Assembly (NCBI RefSeq): GCF_900188145.1
Contig: NZ_FZOJ01000010.1
Coordinates: 94,204-158,203 of the forward strand
Reading direction: 5' to 3'
DNA length: 64,000 nucleotides
From: Anaerovirgula multivorans
GTDB lineage: Bacteria > Bacillota > Clostridia > Peptostreptococcales > Natronincolaceae
Positions 46,023 through 56,636 of the stretch are shown piece after piece; the stretch's first letter is position 1, and every line of letters starts with the position of its first letter. The notes under the pieces are model-generated. The model ran no database searches and was not told the DNA's origin. It saw only the letters and a program-made list of their open reading frames with translations. The translations under genes and the position numbers were made by a program.

Positions 46023-46757
46023 CTAAATCATTAACAAAAAAAGCAATGCTGCTTGTGTAGTGATAATAAATAACCAGACCTTCGGGGATGGATCATATTC
46101 TAGGGGAAGAAGATCTATTTCCCCATTATATCCTCTTGCTACTAACCCTCGCTGGCTTTCTTCGCTTCGCTGATAGAGTCCCAAAAACAAGCTGGATACC
46201 AAGTGAGAAAGGGATTGTCGGCTGTTCCTAATGGTATTATACCCACCCCTGCATCTTTGTGCTAAAAATATTTTCATTGTTATTTCTGTAAGAATCATAA
46301 TAAATCGATAAATCAAAAACATTAATTCTCTTATCAAAGCAGGACATCTATATTTCTTTAATAATTGCAGTGTATCCACCATGGGGGTTGTTAGTATGAA
46401 AAAATACAGACAAATTATTGCAGCTAAAGCTCTAACCGCTAAGAATATACCTTGATAAAAGCCTTCCCATGTTAGATAAATTTTTAAACCTGCCTCCATT
46501 TCTAATCCCACCATCACTGGTATGATTCCCATGATCAAAAAAAGGGCTGGGAGAAGTAGTATCTTTCCAAAGTTTTTTACAGAAATTTTTCCTTTTGTTA
46601 TGGTAATCAAAGTCATTAATAAAATCACAGCAACAGGCAAAATATAACCCGTTGCTAACAAAACCATCACCATATTTGCTATAGAAAATATTAACTTTTG
46701 ATTTGGATTCATTTTTCTTAAAGGACTACAATAAGCAAGATGATCAACAAAATACAT
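46023..46757 (-). CDS. cbiQ: cobalt ECF transporter T component
   Basis: CbiQ is the membrane coupling subunit that links CbiM to CbiO. The 244-residue protein has about five helices and the coupling motif FLAQRCRGGYNTIRNSR plus RGLVARGYNGEIDLL. The stop-to-start overlap with cbiN shares one base. Confidence 0.94.
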   Translation of the reverse strand: MYFVDHLAYCSPLRKMNPNQKLIFSIANMVMVLLATGYILPVAVILLMTLITITKGKISVKNFGKILLLPALFLIMGIIPVMVGLEMEAGLKIYLTWEGFYQGIFLAVRALAAIICLYFFILTTPMVDTLQLLKKYRCPALIRELMFLIYRFIMILTEITMKIFLAQRCRGGYNTIRNSRQSLSHLVSSLFLGLYQRSEESQRGLVARGYNGEIDLLPLEYDPSPKVWLFIITTQAALLFLLMI

Positions 46758-47059
46758 TAGACTGTTTCCTTTTTCCCAGTCTTTCTCATATGTCCTAAAA
46801 CATATAGGATAATGCCTCCACCAATGGCTCCTTGAAGAAGAAACAAGACCTTCTCCATCCCGTCACTAGATGGTTCAAAAATCGGTTCAAACCAAGGTTC
46901 ATAATTAGGCGCTAATTCCAAGATAGCTTCCCCTGCTAAATCATCTGCGCCTTCAAACTCTGCACCTTTAAGGAATATCAAAGGAGATATCATTAATGCT
47001 ATAGCCAATACTAACAATAATATTGTACTGGGAAATAGTTTTTTTCTGTTGCTTTTCAT
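46757..47059 (-). CDS. cbiN: cobalt transport protein CbiN
   Basis: CbiN is a small two-helix subunit that lets CbiM load cobalt. The 100-residue protein has a helix at about 10-27, the LKGAEFEGADDLAGEAI motif in the extracytoplasmic loop, and a second helix at about 75-92. It lies between cbiM and cbiQ. Confidence 0.94.
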   Translation of the reverse strand: MKSNRKKLFPSTILLLVLAIALMISPLIFLKGAEFEGADDLAGEAILELAPNYEPWFEPIFEPSSDGMEKVLFLLQGAIGGGIILYVLGHMRKTGKKETV

Positions 47060-47060
47060 G

Positions 47061-47804
47061 TTACATCTCCTCCTTCATAAAGTTTAGTGCTTGCAACCCT
47101 TCTCGGTTGTATTTCCATATAACATTTAGAATAGCAACGGTTAGTAGTCCTTCTGTAACAGCTAAAGGAATTTGTGTAAGGGCAAAAATCCCCATAAACT
47201 TCATAAGTGCAGCTTGAAATCCTCCAACAGGATCTGGGTACACCACCGCCAGCTGTAATGAAGTTACCACATAGGTAGAAAAATTCCCTAGAGTAGCAGC
47301 TATAAGTACAGTAAACCATGCAGGTGCTTTTGTTTTTTGTAACAATTTGTAGCTGCCATAAGCTACGATGGGACCTACGATTCCCATGGAAAAGGTATTT
47401 GCTCCTAAAGTAGTAATTCCTCCATGGGCCAACAGCAGCGTTTGAAATACAAGAACGATAAAAGAAAGTAATACCATGGCATAGGGTCCAAATAATATTG
47501 CCCCTAGACCTACCCCTGTTGGATGAGAAGAGCTTCCTGTAACTGAAGGTAACTTTAATGCTGAAAGTACGAAAATGAATGCACCACAAAGAGCTAGCAT
47601 CATTTTCCCATTTGGATTTTCATCTAAAATACCCTTAATTCTTCTATAGCTCACCACTAGAAAAGGTATTGATACAAGCCACCAAAAAATTGCCCACTTT
47701 ACTGGAAGAAACCCCTCCATGATGTGCATTGCAAATACGGGTATAGGTGTGAGAGCAAATATCCCCGCTAGGGTCAGTGCATAAAGAATACTTTTCTTTT
47801 TCAT
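47061..47804 (-). CDS. cbiM: cobalt ECF transporter S component
   Basis: CbiM binds cobalt. The 247-residue membrane protein has an N-terminal signal-like segment ending before [13 protein letters not shown], in which the histidine next to the processed N-terminus takes part in metal binding, and [19 protein letters not shown]. It begins the MNQO set. Confidence 0.95.
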   Translation of the reverse strand: MKKKSILYALTLAGIFALTPIPVFAMHIMEGFLPVKWAIFWWLVSIPFLVVSYRRIKGILDENPNGKMMLALCGAFIFVLSALKLPSVTGSSSHPTGVGLGAILFGPYAMVLLSFIVLVFQTLLLAHGGITTLGANTFSMGIVGPIVAYGSYKLLQKTKAPAWFTVLIAATLGNFSTYVVTSLQLAVVYPDPVGGFQAALMKFMGIFALTQIPLAVTEGLLTVAILNVIWKYNREGLQALNFMKEEM

Positions 47805-47815
47805 TTTTTTCCTCC

Positions 47816-48559
47816 TTATATTAATTCCCCAATAATCTGTAGGGGTTTCTTGACTTTTTTTTCTACTGCCGAAAAATTTTTAGCCTCTATTGTAAATATA
47901 ACCGCTGTTGCAGGTCCTGCAGATTTATTCATGTCTACAGGCGGTTCTCCTACCACTTTAAATAAGCATCCATTGCTGTCACCTAAATACTTAGCTTCGT
48001 AAAAGATCCCTTTAGATCCCACTGGATATATTTCATTGACTTCCTCTATACTTAAAAGCTTTCTCAGATCTTCTATGCTACAGATTTCCTCGTCAAAGGG
48101 TAGGTTCAGTTCACTTCCAACCTTAGGAATTCCTAATAAAACAACCTGATTTCCCTTTGAAGAGGTCTTCACTTTGATGGAAGCCTTCTCCACTTCTCCT
48201 ATGATGGTGATCCCCATCGCCGTCTGGCTGGTTTGAATGTTTTCTTCTGTACTACCATTTAAACAAACAGCTTGAATTTCTGCTTCCTCCAACAAGCCTT
48301 CAATCCCTTGAACAATTCTCCTTCCAGTAGACTCCATTTCCACCGATAAGGTATCAATCACTGTTAACACCTCAGCACCTACTGATAAAACCTCCATCAA
48401 AGCTACTCTTGCGGTGTAGTAACCTACTATTTCTGGTGGTACCTTTAGCACATCATTTTCTTTACTGCCTATGCCCCCACAGGAATCGCAGGCAATTACC
48501 AAAAGCTTATCTGCTGTATGTTCTATAAGGGTAAGATCTCTAAATTTTTCAACCTGCAT
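47816..48559 (-). CDS. PurM/ThiL-like ATP-dependent kinase, candidate alpha-ribazole kinase
   Basis: The 247-residue protein is related to the AIR-synthase (PurM) fold: [20 protein letters not shown] matches the N-terminal nucleotide-binding site, with [18 protein letters not shown] and [12 protein letters not shown]. It is inside the cobalamin run between cbiA and cbiM. In some Firmicutes an AIR-synthase-like protein, CblS, phosphorylates alpha-ribazole to replace part of the CobT route. No cobT lies here, so CblS is a reasonable but unproven name. Confidence 0.55.
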   Translation of the reverse strand: MQVEKFRDLTLIEHTADKLLVIACDSCGGIGSKENDVLKVPPEIVGYYTARVALMEVLSVGAEVLTVIDTLSVEMESTGRRIVQGIEGLLEEAEIQAVCLNGSTEENIQTSQTAMGITIIGEVEKASIKVKTSSKGNQVVLLGIPKVGSELNLPFDEEICSIEDLRKLLSIEEVNEIYPVGSKGIFYEAKYLGDSNGCLFKVVGEPPVDMNKSAGPATAVIFTIEAKNFSAVEKKVKKPLQIIGELI

Positions 48560-48583
48560 ATTTTTCTCCCTCCTCCGTCATTC

Positions 48584-49966
48584 TTAATCTCTTTTATGGC
48601 TTTGACATTTTTGAAGGAAGCTCTCTACAAAGAAGGGGTTGCTATAAAAATGTATGTGGGGAAAAGCTCCTAAGCAATTATATTTTTCTAGGCCACAGCT
48701 CCAGTTCTCCGCAACTTCTCCTTTTTTTATCTTTTTAACATCGTAGCAATATTTAGTGTCATGGCCCTTCACTACTGCCCGATGAAATTCATGGGCTTTT
48801 ATTTTAAAGGGAGCTTTAAAAAAGTTGCTATCTTCTTTAATCTCTACTTCACAATAGCCAAACCGCTGTAGGCGACCGGTCATTTCTGCTGTAGCATCAA
48901 AGATTCCTATCATTTGGTGATAATTCCCATCAAAGGTTTGAATTCCTTTGGTTAAATACATAAATCCACCACATTCTGCATAGATAGGCAAGCCCTTTAG
49001 CGCCTTTTCCAGGATAGACCTCCTAATACTTGTGTTTGCCTCTAGTTCCTTAGCAAACACCTCTGGAAAGCCTCCTCCTATATAGATGCCATCTATTCCT
49101 TTCGGCAGTTCCCCATCCCTTAATGGGCTAAAGGGAATGAGCTGGCAGCCCAACTCCTTTAGTATGTCTAAATTGTCTTCATAGTAAAAGTTGAAGGCAT
49201 CATCATAGGCATAGGCAATAGTAGCTTTTTGCTCTAAAGGTTTCGTTACAAACGCTTTGTGGTTTGCAGTATCTATCTCTCCACTTAAACTTAGTAATGC
49301 AAGCATATCAATGGTTTCTTCCACCATGGTCACTGCTTCCTCTACCTTTTCCTGCAGCTCTGGTACTTCGCCACAGGGAATCAAGCCTAAATGCCTACTT
49401 TTCAATTGAATGTTTCTATTTTTTTTCAGATAGCCAACACATTTTACTCCCGTATCTCTTTCTATTGCTTCCTTTAGGAGAAGATAGTGTTTTTCACCAG
49501 AAAGGTTGTTAATAATCACTCCTTGAATATTTACTTCCTGGTCATACAGCTTATAGCCTAATACCATGGCGGCGGCACTGGTGGAGGTACCACTACCATC
49601 TATAATCAATACCACTGGCAAATCTAACATTTTAGCAATATGGGCAGAGCTTCCCTGGTCCTTTTCAGTGCCGTATCCGTCGTAAAGCCCCATTACCCCC
49701 TCCACCACTGCTATATCTCCCTCTTGAAGGTTTTGTGTGAATATTTTTTTAATCTTTTCCTCCTGAAGCATGTATCCATCTAGATTTCTAGAGGGATTAC
49801 CGGTAATAAAATGATGGAACTGGGGGTCTATATAATCAGGACCCACCTTAAAAGGCTTTACCCTCCATCCCTGTTTCTTCAGAACCCCCATTATTCCCGT
49901 GGAAATAGTAGTTTTCCCAACGCCGCTTTGAGTGCCTGCCAATAAAAAACCTTTTGCAGTCTTCAT
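48584..49966 (-). CDS. cbiA: cobyrinate a,c-diamide synthase
   Basis: CbiA amidates the a and c side chains of cobyrinate with glutamine and ATP. The 460-residue protein has the P-loop LAGTQSGVGKTTISTGIMG, the VEGVMGLYDG motif, and a C-terminal type-I glutamine amidotransferase with the nucleophile in YAECGGFMYLTKG. It ends two bases after the hemL start region and is the last corrin-modifying enzyme of the window. Confidence 0.96.
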   Translation of the reverse strand: MKTAKGFLLAGTQSGVGKTTISTGIMGVLKKQGWRVKPFKVGPDYIDPQFHHFITGNPSRNLDGYMLQEEKIKKIFTQNLQEGDIAVVEGVMGLYDGYGTEKDQGSSAHIAKMLDLPVVLIIDGSGTSTSAAAMVLGYKLYDQEVNIQGVIINNLSGEKHYLLLKEAIERDTGVKCVGYLKKNRNIQLKSRHLGLIPCGEVPELQEKVEEAVTMVEETIDMLALLSLSGEIDTANHKAFVTKPLEQKATIAYAYDDAFNFYYEDNLDILKELGCQLIPFSPLRDGELPKGIDGIYIGGGFPEVFAKELEANTSIRRSILEKALKGLPIYAECGGFMYLTKGIQTFDGNYHQMIGIFDATAEMTGRLQRFGYCEVEIKEDSNFFKAPFKIKAHEFHRAVVKGHDTKYCYDVKKIKKGEVAENWSCGLEKYNCLGAFPHIHFYSNPFFVESFLQKCQSHKRD

Positions 49967-49967
49967 C

Positions 49968-51266
49968 TTATGCCAGCCTCTTTACTTCCTCTAATGCATG
50001 GTAGGCAGCTTCTAGGGTTTTTTCAATATCTTCATACCTCATGGCAGCATTGATAAAAGTTGCTTCAAACTGAGACGGTGCTAGATAAACCCCTCGCTTC
50101 AGCATCTCCTTAAAGTAAACAGCATACTTCTCTGTATCAGAGGTTACAGCAGCTTCAAAATTCTCTACCTCTTGATCTGTAAAGAACATGCATAACATAG
50201 CCCCTACTCTGTTAAAGGAAGCTTTTATACCTAATGTTTCAACATGTTTCTTTAGGCCTTTCTCTAACATTTCTGCTTTTCTATCTAATTCTTCGTAGAT
50301 TTCAGGATTATCTCGTAAAATCTTTAGGGTTGTATAACCTGCCATCATAGCTAGAGGATTGCCGGAAAGGGTTCCTGCTTGATACACTGGCCCTATTGGT
50401 GACATCATAGACATGATCTCCTTTTTACCACCAAAGGCTCCCACAGGTAAGCCTCCCCCTATTATCTTGCTGTAACAGGTAAGGTCTGGGGTAATGTTAT
50501 ATAGGCTTTGAGCCCCTTTAAAAGCTACACGAAAGCCTGTCATTACTTCGTCAAATATTAAAACACTACTATATTCCTCTGTGATACTTCTTAGTCTGTC
50601 GGCAAATGATTGGGTCATAGGAACAACCCCCATATTCCCTGCCACCGGCTCTACGATCACAGCTGCAATATCTTTTCCATAGGTCTTGAAGATCTCTTCA
50701 ATGTTTTCTATATCGTTATATCTAGCAGTGATGGTATTTTTAACAACATCCTCTGGTACACCAGGGCTGTTGGGAACCCCATGGGTTAACAAACCAGAGC
50801 CTGCCTTGATTAATAAGCTGTCGGAATGGCCATGATAATTCCCATTGAACTTCACAATTTTGCTTCTGCCGGTATACCCCCTTGCCAATCTTAAGGCCGT
50901 CATAGTAGCTTCTGTGCCAGAGTTCACCATTCTAATCATTTCAATCGAGGGAATTGCCTCCACAATCAACTGAGCCATTCTAGTTTCGATTTCTGTAGGT
51001 GCACCAAAGCTGGTGCCTAATTCTACAACCTCTTTGAGGTTTTTCATCACCTCTGGATGACAGTGCCCTAAAATCAGAGGTCCCCAGGAGCCTACGTAAT
51101 CTATATATTTGTTACCATCTTCATCATAAATATAGGTACCTTCTCCTTTTTTTAAAAATAAAGGATCCATTTTTACCGATGAAAATGCTCTAACTGGACT
51201 GTTTACACCGCCAGGCATCACTGCCTTTGCTTCTTCAAAAAGCTTTTTAGACTTTTCTAAGTTCAT
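49968..51266 (-). CDS. hemL: glutamate-1-semialdehyde 2,1-aminomutase
   Basis: HemL converts glutamate semialdehyde to 5-aminolevulinate. The 432-residue class-III PLP aminotransferase shows [33 protein letters not shown], and the PLP lysine in [17 protein letters not shown]. Its start overlaps the stop of hemB by one base. Confidence 0.97.
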   Translation of the reverse strand: MNLEKSKKLFEEAKAVMPGGVNSPVRAFSSVKMDPLFLKKGEGTYIYDEDGNKYIDYVGSWGPLILGHCHPEVMKNLKEVVELGTSFGAPTEIETRMAQLIVEAIPSIEMIRMVNSGTEATMTALRLARGYTGRSKIVKFNGNYHGHSDSLLIKAGSGLLTHGVPNSPGVPEDVVKNTITARYNDIENIEEIFKTYGKDIAAVIVEPVAGNMGVVPMTQSFADRLRSITEEYSSVLIFDEVMTGFRVAFKGAQSLYNITPDLTCYSKIIGGGLPVGAFGGKKEIMSMMSPIGPVYQAGTLSGNPLAMMAGYTTLKILRDNPEIYEELDRKAEMLEKGLKKHVETLGIKASFNRVGAMLCMFFTDQEVENFEAAVTSDTEKYAVYFKEMLKRGVYLAPSQFEATFINAAMRYEDIEKTLEAAYHALEEVKRLA

Positions 51267-52243
51267 TACCCATTCCTCCTAATCCATCTTGCCATATCTT
51301 TGGCAAAGTAGGTTAAAATCATATCGGCACCAGCTCTTTTAATAGCCGTTAACGCCTCCACCATACTTTCTTCTTCCTTTAACAATCCATGCTTTGCCGC
51401 TAATTTAATCATGGCATATTCGCCACTAACGTGGTAGGCAGCCAATGGCATAGAAAAGCGGTCTCTCACCTCTCGAATAATATCTATGTAAGCTAGGGCT
51501 GGCTTCACCATAATAATGTCTGCCCCCTCCTCTAAATCCGCTTGTACCTGTCTTATAGCCTCTAACCTATTGGCAGGATCCATTTGATAGGTCTTTCTAT
51601 CTCCAAATTGAGGTGCACAGTTGGCAGCGCTTCTAAAGGGGCCATAAAAAGCTGAAGCATATTTAACACTATAGCTCATAATGGGAATATGCTTGAAGTT
51701 GTTTTCATCCAACACCTCTCTAATCCTTCCAACTCTGCCATCCATCATATCAGAGGGTGCAACCATATCTGCTCCAGCCATAGCATGGGATAAGGCTGTT
51801 GAGGCTAGTGTTTCAATGCTTTCATCGTTGTTAACCGTTCCTTCTTTCACAACACCACAATGCCCATGACTGGTGTACTGGCATAGACATACATCTGTGA
51901 TTACCAAAAGGTTAGGATAATGCTTCTTTACCTCTCTTATCGCCTGCTGTACAATTCCCTCCGCCGCATAGGCACCAGAAGCTTCTTCATCCTTTACCTC
52001 TGGCAAGCCAAACAACACAATGGCTTTGATCCCTAGCTCCACTACTTCTCCAACCGCTTTCTTCAGTTGATCAACAGAATGATGATACTGTCCAAAGAGA
52101 TTTGGGATTTCTCGCTTTATGTTTTCCCCATGAACGACAAACATGGGATAAATTAAATCTGAAATATGTACAGTAGTTTCCTGAACTAGACATCTCATCT
52201 CAGCACTACTTCTCAATCTTCTAGATCTTTTAAAATCCTTCAA
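51266..52243 (-). CDS. hemB: porphobilinogen synthase
   Basis: HemB condenses two 5-aminolevulinates. The 325-residue protein has the zinc-binding cysteine cluster [16 protein letters not shown], the [13 protein letters not shown] site and the Schiff-base lysine in [13 protein letters not shown]. Three Cys residues suggest the Zn-dependent class. It overlaps cobA-hemD by 14 bases. Confidence 0.97.
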   Translation of the reverse strand: MKDFKRSRRLRSSAEMRCLVQETTVHISDLIYPMFVVHGENIKREIPNLFGQYHHSVDQLKKAVGEVVELGIKAIVLFGLPEVKDEEASGAYAAEGIVQQAIREVKKHYPNLLVITDVCLCQYTSHGHCGVVKEGTVNNDESIETLASTALSHAMAGADMVAPSDMMDGRVGRIREVLDENNFKHIPIMSYSVKYASAFYGPFRSAANCAPQFGDRKTYQMDPANRLEAIRQVQADLEEGADIIMVKPALAYIDIIREVRDRFSMPLAAYHVSGEYAMIKLAAKHGLLKEEESMVEALTAIKRAGADMILTYFAKDMARWIRRNG

Positions 52244-53753
52244 GGTCAGACCCCTCCCTTATACTTTTCACTAACCCTTCAATCGTATATTTCTCTGCCT
52301 CTATGTTTACCTCTAAGCCTAAGTCTTTGGCTGTTTGTCCTGTAATCGGTCCTATCACCGCTAGCTTGCTGCTTTCTATAAGATGTTTATTTTCTTCTCC
52401 CAATATTTCTATAAAATTTCTTACGGTAGAAGAACTGGTGAAGGTTATGTAATCAACTGGTATTTCTAGTATCTCTAGCAAATCCTCTCTGCTATAGGTG
52501 GGAATCGTTGTTCTATAGATATCTATCTCTTCTACAACAGCCCCCATTACGCTTAACCCTTCTGATAATGCTTTTCTAGCGATATCTGCCCTTGGCAAAA
52601 GAACTCGGTCTCCTTCTTTAATGATATCTTTTACTGCCTCTAGGATTCCTTCTGCCGTATAAGCCTCTGGGATTCTATCTACCAATATCCCTTTTTCCTC
52701 TAGTGCCTCTTTTGTGGCTGAGCCAATGGCATAGATTTTTGCTTCTCCTATGGCTCGAATATCTATTTTTAATGCCTTCAATCTTTGAAAAAAAGCCTGA
52801 ACTCCATTAACACTAGTGAAGATAATATGCTGTGTTTCCTTCAAATGATTGAGCTTTGCATCTATCTCTGTAAAATCCTTCGGTGCTTCAATTTGTATGG
52901 TAGGGAATTCTATTACCTCTGCCCCTAGCTCCTTCAATCTTTTTGATAAATCACTGGCCTGTTGTCTTGTTCTTGTTACCAGTATTCGTTTCCCCTGCAA
53001 AGGCAACTGTTGCAGCCAGTTTAACTGGGGCCTTAGATTGATCACCTCTCCTATCATAATAATGGAAGGGGATTTTATGTTGTTATTTCTCGCCACCTCT
53101 ACAATGTTTTCAAGGGTTCCAGTGACGGTTCTTTGTCTAGCGGTGGTTCCTCTATGAATAAGGGCAGCTGGTGTATTTTCGTCCTTTCCATGATGCATCA
53201 GCTTTTCCGTAATCTCCTTCAAATGACTTACTCCCATTAAAAAGATTAAGGTTCCCGCTAGTTTGGCCAACGCCTCATAATTAACAGTTGCCACTTCCTT
53301 TGTAGGGTCTTCATGCCCTGTAATCACATGAAAGGAGGTGCTGACATTACGATGGGTTACAGGAATACCTCCATAGGTGGGCACCGCTATAGCTGACGTA
53401 ATTCCTGGAACCACCTCAAAGGAAATATTTTCTTCATAGAGAGCCAATGCCTCTTCTCCCCCTCTGCCAAACACAAAGGGGTCTCCCCCCTTCAATCTTG
53501 TAACAACCTTTCCTTCCTTTGCCTTAGAAACCAGAAGTCGATTAATCTCCTCCTGACTATATTGATGATGGTCTGGAGCTTTTCCTACATCGATAATTTC
53601 CGCAGTTGGTTGTTTATATTTTAATAGGTTTGGATTTGCTAATTTATCGTATAGAATCACCTCTGCCTTTTCTATACATCTTAATCCCTTTAATGTGATT
53701 AAGTCTTCGTCCCCGGGGCCAGCCCCTACCAAATAAACATAGGGTTTCTTCAC
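52230..53753 (-). CDS. cobA-hemD: uroporphyrinogen-III methyltransferase/synthase fusion
   Basis: Residues 1-245 are SUMT (CobA), which makes precorrin-2: LVGAGPGDEDLITLKGLRC, VTRLKGGDPFVFGRGGEEAL. Residues about 255-500 are uroporphyrinogen-III synthase (HemD): KRILVTRTRQQASDLSKRL and DYITFTSSSTVRNF. The fusion is usual in clostridia and bacilli. It lies after hemC and before hemB. Confidence 0.95.
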   Translation of the reverse strand: MKKPYVYLVGAGPGDEDLITLKGLRCIEKAEVILYDKLANPNLLKYKQPTAEIIDVGKAPDHHQYSQEEINRLLVSKAKEGKVVTRLKGGDPFVFGRGGEEALALYEENISFEVVPGITSAIAVPTYGGIPVTHRNVSTSFHVITGHEDPTKEVATVNYEALAKLAGTLIFLMGVSHLKEITEKLMHHGKDENTPAALIHRGTTARQRTVTGTLENIVEVARNNNIKSPSIIMIGEVINLRPQLNWLQQLPLQGKRILVTRTRQQASDLSKRLKELGAEVIEFPTIQIEAPKDFTEIDAKLNHLKETQHIIFTSVNGVQAFFQRLKALKIDIRAIGEAKIYAIGSATKEALEEKGILVDRIPEAYTAEGILEAVKDIIKEGDRVLLPRADIARKALSEGLSVMGAVVEEIDIYRTTIPTYSREDLLEILEIPVDYITFTSSSTVRNFIEILGEENKHLIESSKLAVIGPITGQTAKDLGLEVNIEAEKYTIEGLVKSIREGSDLEGF

Positions 53754-53771
53754 AGAATCCCTCCTTTCTTT

Positions 53772-54677
53772 TTAAAGAAGCTCCTTCGCTCCTAGTCTAA
53801 TCATTTCCTCACCTAAGCGTGTTCCTATATCAAGATATTCTTCGAAGTTTCCCTTTTCCGTATGACGAAGAATGCTTTCTCCATCAGGAGAGGCTACCAT
53901 AGCCGTAATAGAGAGGTCATCTCCTACCTTCTTTCCATAAGCTCCTATTGGGATATGACATCCTCCCTCTAAAAGCTTTAAAAACATTCTCTCCGCCATC
54001 ACACAGTTATAGGTTTCCTTGTGATTGATTTCTTGCAGCATTTTGTATAGCTCTTCATCACTTTTTCTAATCTCACAGCCTAATGCTCCCTGACCTACAG
54101 CCGGGGTGAAAACCTCAGTATCTAAATAGTAGAAATTATCATTTTTATAGCCCAATCTTTTTAGTCCTGCTGCCGCTAAAATCACAGCATCTAATCCTTC
54201 TGTATCTATCTTGCTTAATCGAGTACCTACATTTCCTCGTATATCCTTCATCTGCAAATCTTCTCTTAAGCTTAACAATTGGACTTTTCTTCTTAAGCTG
54301 CTGGTACCAATGGTAGCTGCTTTAGGAAGCTTTTCTAGACTACATTTGTCCTTTATGATTAACACATCTCTTGGATCTTCTCTTTTGGTAATAGCACCTA
54401 AAATTAGCTCCTCTGGTGACTCTGCTGGCATATCCTTCATACTATGTACTGCTAAATCTATATCATTATTTAGAAGAGCTGTCTGTATTTCCTTTACAAA
54501 AAGCCCTTTACCCCCAATTTTACTTAAGGTTTTATCTAAAATCTTATCCCCTATTGTCTTGATTTTAATGATTTCATATTCATATTGAGGGTAACTTTTC
54601 CTAAGCATTTCAATAATGATTTCCGCCTGTACTAAAGCTAGTTCACTGGCTCTAGAACCTATTCGTATTCTTCTCAT
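53772..54677 (-). CDS. hemC: hydroxymethylbilane synthase
   Basis: HemC polymerises four porphobilinogens. The 301-residue protein has RIGSRASELALVQAEIIIEM, VHSMKDMPAESPEEL, GTSSLRRKVQLL and the cofactor-bearing cysteine in LEGGCHIPIGAYG near residue 238. It follows the precorrin-2 dehydrogenase gene by four bases. Confidence 0.97.
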   Translation of the reverse strand: MRRIRIGSRASELALVQAEIIIEMLRKSYPQYEYEIIKIKTIGDKILDKTLSKIGGKGLFVKEIQTALLNNDIDLAVHSMKDMPAESPEELILGAITKREDPRDVLIIKDKCSLEKLPKAATIGTSSLRRKVQLLSLREDLQMKDIRGNVGTRLSKIDTEGLDAVILAAAGLKRLGYKNDNFYYLDTEVFTPAVGQGALGCEIRKSDEELYKMLQEINHKETYNCVMAERMFLKLLEGGCHIPIGAYGKKVGDDLSITAMVASPDGESILRHTEKGNFEEYLDIGTRLGEEMIRLGAKELL

Positions 54678-54681
54678 CTTA

Positions 54682-55332
54682 TCACGCCTTCTTTAAAGTG
54701 AAATTCTTATAGACTTCCCACATATTTTTGTTTAGCTCCTCTTTTTCTCCTTTTAAAGCTGTTTCATTCAATACACCATATACCAACTGATGAAAAAGCT
54801 TTTTTCTATCCTCTGGAGAGGAAATTTCCTCTAAGGCCTTCACCCTAATCTCTCCTAATGTGTCTAACACCTCACTATAAACTTCACCATATAATGATTC
54901 CAGCTCCTCTCTTATTTTACGAGAAAGGGCAGGACTTTTCCCCTCCGTGGAGACGGCAATAGTAAGACTTCCTCTTTTTATAGTAGCTGGAAGAATAAAA
55001 TCTGAAAGCTCTGGAGAATCTCCAACATTGATCAATATATGATGAGCTTCCGCCTCATTTCTGCATTTTTTATTAATGCTTTCATCATCTGTAGCTGCAT
55101 AAACTAAATAACTTCCTGCTAAATCACCAACTTCATAATGTTTGTTTATATAGAATATTTTGTTTTTTTTTCTTAGAAGTTGCAGTCCTTCTGTTAGCTT
55201 AGGACTGATTACCGTAACAATAGCTCCATACTCCAATAGGGTTGCTACCTTTCTTTCCGCTACTGATCCTCCCCCCACTACAGTACAGAGCTTATCCTTA
55301 ATTTTAAGCATCATTGGATAATACAGAGACAT
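54682..55332 (-). CDS. precorrin-2 dehydrogenase (siroheme synthase N-terminal type)
   Basis: The 216-residue NAD-dependent enzyme oxidises precorrin-2 to sirohydrochlorin. It shows YYPMMLKIKDKLCTVVGGGS, then VAERK, and VSTEGKSPALSRKIREELES. The ATG at 55332 follows AAGGAGG; a longer frame start lies inside hemA. In this operon it supplies sirohydrochlorin for CbiX. A sirohydrochlorin ferrochelatase activity, as in Met8, is possible. Confidence 0.92.
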   Translation of the reverse strand: MSLYYPMMLKIKDKLCTVVGGGSVAERKVATLLEYGAIVTVISPKLTEGLQLLRKKNKIFYINKHYEVGDLAGSYLVYAATDDESINKKCRNEAEAHHILINVGDSPELSDFILPATIKRGSLTIAVSTEGKSPALSRKIREELESLYGEVYSEVLDTLGEIRVKALEEISSPEDRKKLFHQLVYGVLNETALKGEKEELNKNMWEVYKNFTLKKA

Positions 55333-55357
55333 CTTCAGCCTCCTTACAAAACAAATT

Positions 55358-56614
55358 TTATAATCCCAAAAACTCATCTACAAAAGAGGCCATTTCCTCC
55401 CCCTTACCCTTCACACCAGCATCCTTTAGCTGAAGAATCGGCTTTCTCCACATCTTTTTCACAAGGCTTCTAACGATAATCTCTATGGTCTCCTTATCCT
55501 TCTGTGGCATGTGGGAAAGTTTTTTAAACATTTTATCTAGTTCCTCGTCTGTTAATTGCTGGCTATAGTTTTTTATAGCCTCAATTCTAGGATAAACAGG
55601 AAGACATTGATACCAGCCTTCGTAGTTTTTTATAGCAGCCTCAATATTCTGTTTAATTTCAATAACCAAGCTTTCTCTAGCTGCTAGATTCTCATCAGCG
55701 ATGTCCTTCAATTGATCTATATGAAATAAGCTTATCCCTTGGGTTTCTCCAATAGCAGGATCAACGTCCCTTGGCAAAGCAATATCTACTATACATAGGG
55801 GTTTGTCTCCTTCATAATAGTTGTTGAATTCTTCTTTATAGTAAATGTAATGAGGAGCACCCGTAGCACTAATGATGATATCTACCTCTTTGATTGCTTC
55901 GTATTTCTTATCAAAGTCAATGTAGTGAATATTGTTATGCTTTTCTATTAAAAGTTCTAAGGTTTCTTTTCTTCTGTTGCATATATAAACAGATGCCACC
56001 TCTTTATCCAAAAGGTGCTCCACAGCTAACCTGCTCATTTCTCCAAACCCTATAATGAGAACATTTTTATCCCTTAGGCTTCCAATTTGTTTTTCTACCT
56101 GTTTAACCGCAATATAGCTAATGGATAAAGGATTTTCAGAAATGCTAGTTTTGGTTTTAATCTCTTTTGCAGTAGTAACAGCTTCTAAAAATAATTTATT
56201 TAGTATCTTTCCACAGGCCTTTAACTCCATAGAACCTTGATGAGCTTCTTTCACTTGACCTAAGATTTGATCTTCTCCTAAAACCAAAGAATCCAAGCCA
56301 CAACAAACCTCATATAAATAGCTCACGGCTTCTTTTTTGCATTTGTATAGATAGCGACCTTCTATTTCTTCTTTCTCTAATTGAAAGAAATCCATATAAA
56401 AACTTTTAAACCATTCTTCTGCCCCGTTGGTGTCCTCCACCACTGCCACGATTTCACTGCGATTACAGGTAGAGATGATTACAGCTTCTTTTATAAAGGA
56501 ATCCTCCTTTAACAGATTGTAGGCCTTCTTCAACTTGCTCTTAGAAAAAGCTACCTTTTCTCGGAGGGCTATAGTGGAGTTTTTGTGGGTAATGCCAAAT
56601 GCAACTAATTTCAT
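55358..56614 (-). CDS. hemA: glutamyl-tRNA reductase
   Basis: HemA makes glutamate semialdehyde from Glu-tRNA, the first step of tetrapyrrole synthesis. The 418-residue protein has AFGITHKNSTIALREKVAFS, the catalytic cysteine in IISTCNRSEIVAV, the LVLGEDQILGQVKEAH motif and a NADPH domain with LIIGFGEMSRLAVEHLL. AGAAGGTGAG precedes the ATG. It lies after cbiX. Confidence 0.96.
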   Translation of the reverse strand: MKLVAFGITHKNSTIALREKVAFSKSKLKKAYNLLKEDSFIKEAVIISTCNRSEIVAVVEDTNGAEEWFKSFYMDFFQLEKEEIEGRYLYKCKKEAVSYLYEVCCGLDSLVLGEDQILGQVKEAHQGSMELKACGKILNKLFLEAVTTAKEIKTKTSISENPLSISYIAVKQVEKQIGSLRDKNVLIIGFGEMSRLAVEHLLDKEVASVYICNRRKETLELLIEKHNNIHYIDFDKKYEAIKEVDIIISATGAPHYIYYKEEFNNYYEGDKPLCIVDIALPRDVDPAIGETQGISLFHIDQLKDIADENLAARESLVIEIKQNIEAAIKNYEGWYQCLPVYPRIEAIKNYSQQLTDEELDKMFKKLSHMPQKDKETIEIIVRSLVKKMWRKPILQLKDAGVKGKGEEMASFVDEFLGL

Positions 56615-56636
56615 TTATTCTCACCTTCTATGTTTT

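Noticed and set aside
47056..47589. 177-codon frame overlapping cbiM
   Set aside because: It is an out-of-frame shadow; cbiM in the other frame is unmistakable.
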